From: Haematobia irritans
Taxonomy: Eukaryota; Arthropoda; Insecta; Diptera; Muscidae
Reading direction: 5' to 3'
Assembly (NCBI RefSeq): GCF_050003625.1
Contig: NW_027445841.1
Coordinates: forward strand, 434,001 to 498,000
Length of the DNA stretch: 64,000 bases
Both the position numbers and the translations under genes were made by a program. The notes beneath the pieces were generated by a model, which was given only the letters and a program-made list of their open reading frames with translations, did not search any database and was not told the origin of the DNA. Positions 61,315-64,000 of this stretch are shown here, in pieces; position 1 is the stretch's first letter; the number at the start of each line of letters is the position of its first letter.

Positions 61315-64000
61315 TAAATATGCGTCCTAGAGCGAAAAGGACGATAATTCGTGACCACCCTCAAAAAATTGAAAAATCCACCCAAAACCTAAAAAAATTG
61401 AAATTTTTATATGAAAAACTTCTTTTGGCCATATCTCCTTAAATATGCGTCCTAGAGCGAAAAGGACGATAATTCTGACCACCCTCAAAAAATTGAAAAA
61501 TCCACCCAAAACCTAAAAAAATTGAAATTTTTATATGAAAAACTTCTTTTGGCCATATCTCCTTAAATATGCGTCCTAGAGCGAAAAGGACGATAATTCG
61601 TGACCACCCTCAAAAAATTTAAAAATCCACCCAAAACCTAAAAAATTGAAATTTTTATATGAAAAACTTCTTTTGGCCATATCTCCTTAAATATGCGTCC
61701 TAGAGCGAAAAGGACGATAATTCGTGACCACCCTCAAAAAATTGAAAAATCCACCCAAAACCTAAAAAAATTGAAATTTTTATATGAAAAACTTCTTTTG
61801 GCCATATCTCCTTAAATATGCGTCCTAGAGCGAAAAGGACGATAATTCGTGACCACCCTCAAAAAATTGAAAAATCCACCCAAAACCTAAAAAAATTGAA
61901 ATTTTTATATGAAAAACTTCTTTTGGCCATATCTCCTAAACTAAGCCTCCTAGAGCGAAAAGGACGATAATTCGTGACCACCCTCAAAAAATTGAAAAAT
62001 CCACCCAAAACCTAAAAAAATTGAAATTTTTATATGAAAAACTTCTTTTGGCCATTTCTCCTAAACTAAGCGTCCTAGAGCGAAAAGGACGATAATTCGT
62101 GACCACCCTCAAAAAATTCAAAAATCCACCCAAAACCTAAAAAAATTGAAATTTTTATATGAAAAACTTCTTTTGGCCATATCTCCTTAAATATGCGTCC
62201 TAGAGCGAAAAGGACGATAATTCGTGACCACCATCAATAATTTGAAAAATCCACCCAAATCCTAAAAAAATTGAAATTTTTATATGAAAAACTTCTTTTG
62301 GCCATATCTCCTAAACTAAGCGTCCTAGAGCGAAAAGGACGATAATTCGTGATCCACCCAAAACCTAAAAAAATTGAAATTTTTATATGAAAAACTTCTT
62401 TTGGCCATATCTCCTTAAATATGCGTCCTAGAGCGAAAAGGACGATAATTCGTGACCACCATCAATAATTTGAAAAATCCACCCAAAACCTAAAAAAATT
62501 GATATTTTTATATGAAAAACTTCTTTTGGCCATATCTCCTTAAATATGCGTCCTAGAGCGAAAAGGACGATAATTCGTGACCACCCTCAAAAAGTTGAAA
62601 AATCCACCCAAAACCTAAAAAAATTGAAATTTTTATATGAAAAACTTCTTTTGGCCATATCTCCTTAAATATGCGCCCTAGACCGAAAAGGACGATAATT
62701 CGTGACCACCCTCAAAAAATTGAAAAATCCACCCAAAACCTAAAAAAATTGAAATTTTTATATGAAAAACTTCTTTTGGCCATATCTCCTAAACTAAGCC
62801 TCCTAGAGCGAAAAGGACGATAATTCGTGACCACCCTCAAAAAATTGAAAAATCCACCCAAAACCTAAAAAAATTTAAATTTTTATATGAAAAACTTCTT
62901 TTGGCCATATCTCCTAAACTAAGCCTCCTAGAGCGAAAAGGACGATAATTCGTGACCACCCTCAAAAAATTGAAAAATCCACCCAAAACCTAAAAAAATT
63001 GAAATTTTTATATGAAAAACTTCTTTTGGCCATATCTCCTAAACTAAGCGTCCTAGAGCGAAAAGGACGATAATTCGTGACCACCCTCAAAAAATTCAAA
63101 AATCCACCCAAAACCTAAAAAAATTGAAATTTTTATATGAAAAACTTCTTTTGGCCATATCTCCTTAAATATGCGTCCTAGAGCGAAAAGGACGATAATT
63201 CGTGACCACCCTCAAAAAATTTAAAAATCCACCCAAAACCTAAAAAAAATTTTAATTTTTATATGAAAAACTTCTTTTGGCCATATCTCCTTAAATATGC
63301 GTCCTAGAGCGAAAAGGACGATAATTCGTGACCACCCTCAAAAAATTTAAAAATCCACCCAAAACCTAAAAAAATTGAAATTTTTATATGAAAAACTTCT
63401 TTTGGCCATATCTCCTTAAATATGCGTCCTAGAGCGAAAAGGACGATAATTCGTGACCACCCTCAAAAAATTGAAAAATCCACCCAAAACCTAAAAAAAT
63501 TTAAATTTTTATATGAAAAACTTCTTTTGGCCATATCTCCTTAAATATGCGTCCTAGAGCGAAAAGGACGATAATTCGTGACCACCCTCAAAAAATTTAA
63601 AAATCCACCCAAAACCTAAAAAAAATTTTAATTTTTATATGAAAAACTTCTTTTGGCCATATCTCCTTAAATATGCGTCCTAGAGCGAAAAGGACGATAA
63701 TTCGTGACCACCCTCAAAAAATTTAAAAATCCACCCAAAACCTAAAAAAATTTTAATTTTTATATGAAAAACTTCTTTTGGCCATATCTCCTTAAATATA
63801 CGTCCTAGAGCGAAAAGGACGATAATTCGTGACCACCCTCAAAAAATTTAAAAATCCACCCAAAACCTAAAAAAATTGAAATTTTTATATGAAAAACTTC
63901 TTTTGGCCATATCTCCTTAAATATGCGTCCTAGAGCGAAAAGGACGATAATTCGTGACCACCCTCAAAAAATTGAAAAATCCACCCAAAACCTAAAAAAA
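61315..64000 (+). repeat. Tandem duplication of about 3.2 kb, copy 2 (cut by the window end)
   Basis: Counterpart of copy 1 (aattctgacc at 61475, ccatcaataatttg at 62235, headless monomer at 62353, gccctagacc at 62675, aaatatacg at about 63796). The headless monomer has the normal ttgaaatttttatatg middle, so copy 2 lacks the inversion. The copy still matches at 64000, so it continues beyond the window. Confidence 0.85.
62353..62455 (+). repeat. Headless monomer (103 bp), unaltered middle
   Basis: Same cgtga|tccaccc junction (22-bp loss) as at 59243, with the ordinary middle. It shows that the head deletion predates the duplication, while the inversion at 59266 belongs to one copy only. Confidence 0.9.

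Larger units (their letters stand above)
1..64000 (+). repeat. Continuous 125-bp satellite DNA array spanning the window
   Basis: Every line of the window reads as the same 125-bp unit, head to tail, with no unique sequence between copies; 64,000/125 gives about 510 monomers. The array enters mid-monomer at base 1 (monomer position 5) and leaves mid-monomer at 64000, so it is longer than the window on both sides. Most copies look more than 95% alike by eye. Variation sits in a few recurrent sites, while the stretch from aaacttcttttggccatatc and the stretch from gagcgaaaaggacgataatt to gaccacc are almost invariant. Known background: megabase tandem arrays of 100-200-bp AT-rich units are typical of eukaryotic centromeric or pericentromeric heterochromatin. 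I infer that location here; the sequence alone cannot prove it, and I do not recognise the family. Confidence 0.98.

Noticed and set aside
1..64000. CRISPR array
   Set aside because: The repeats are contiguous with no unique spacers, and both the unit (125 bp) and the whole monomer are repeated.

Overview
The whole 64-kb window is one uninterrupted, head-to-tail satellite DNA array. The monomer is about 125 bp (reference copy at 1090-1214), so the window holds roughly 510 copies. All copies lie in the same orientation except one 19-nt inverted scrap at 59266-59284. I found no protein-coding gene, tRNA, rRNA, CRISPR array, transposon or unique sequence. The reference monomer is about 33% GC and strand-asymmetric (51 A, 33 T, 26 C, 15 G). 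Its first half is phased A-tracts. Its second half carries four CpGs and a short hairpin. This much tandem satellite points to a eukaryotic heterochromatic, probably centromeric or pericentromeric, block. I do not recognise the family and will not name a species.

Monomers differ at a few recurrent sites: the head (ccaccc or ccacca); the first spacer (attg, attc, attt, atttg, or a 1-bp-shorter form); the middle (ttgaaat, tttaaat, ttttaat, ttgatat or ttgatag); and the tail (ccttaaatatgcg, ctaaactaagcg or ctaaactaagcc). Rare private marks and size variants let duplicated blocks be traced.

Layout: 1-1214, leading block with a doubled 234-bp dimer. 1215-6480, three higher-order units (1,554 bp, 2,053 bp and a partial third), each with a 59-bp runt monomer. 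5970-12345, a 3.6-kb block and its 2.4-kb shortened copy. 12346-15300, mixed block with a scrambled junction at 13586-13603. 15300-19058, a block containing a 500-bp four-monomer unit. 19059-24004, units with 49-bp and 79-bp runts, partly copied again at 26.5-27.8 kb. 24005-30550, a 2.5-kb block repeated at an offset of exactly 4,000 bp. 30757-43570, a clean tandem duplication with a period of 6,355-6,357 bp. 43571-52445, mixed monomers with a 1.9-kb-period repeat. 52446-56610, a 1.9-kb block repeated at 2,250 bp. 58081-64000, a duplication of about 3.1-3.2 kb that runs off the window and holds the inverted scrap.

Minus-strand open frames of 60-91 codons are repeat shadows. Those I checked start at TTG and simply read the satellite. 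Nothing here supports a gene system. What is informative is the record of layered amplification and breakpoints, and the physical design of the monomer. All comparisons were done by eye, so counts of differences are approximate.
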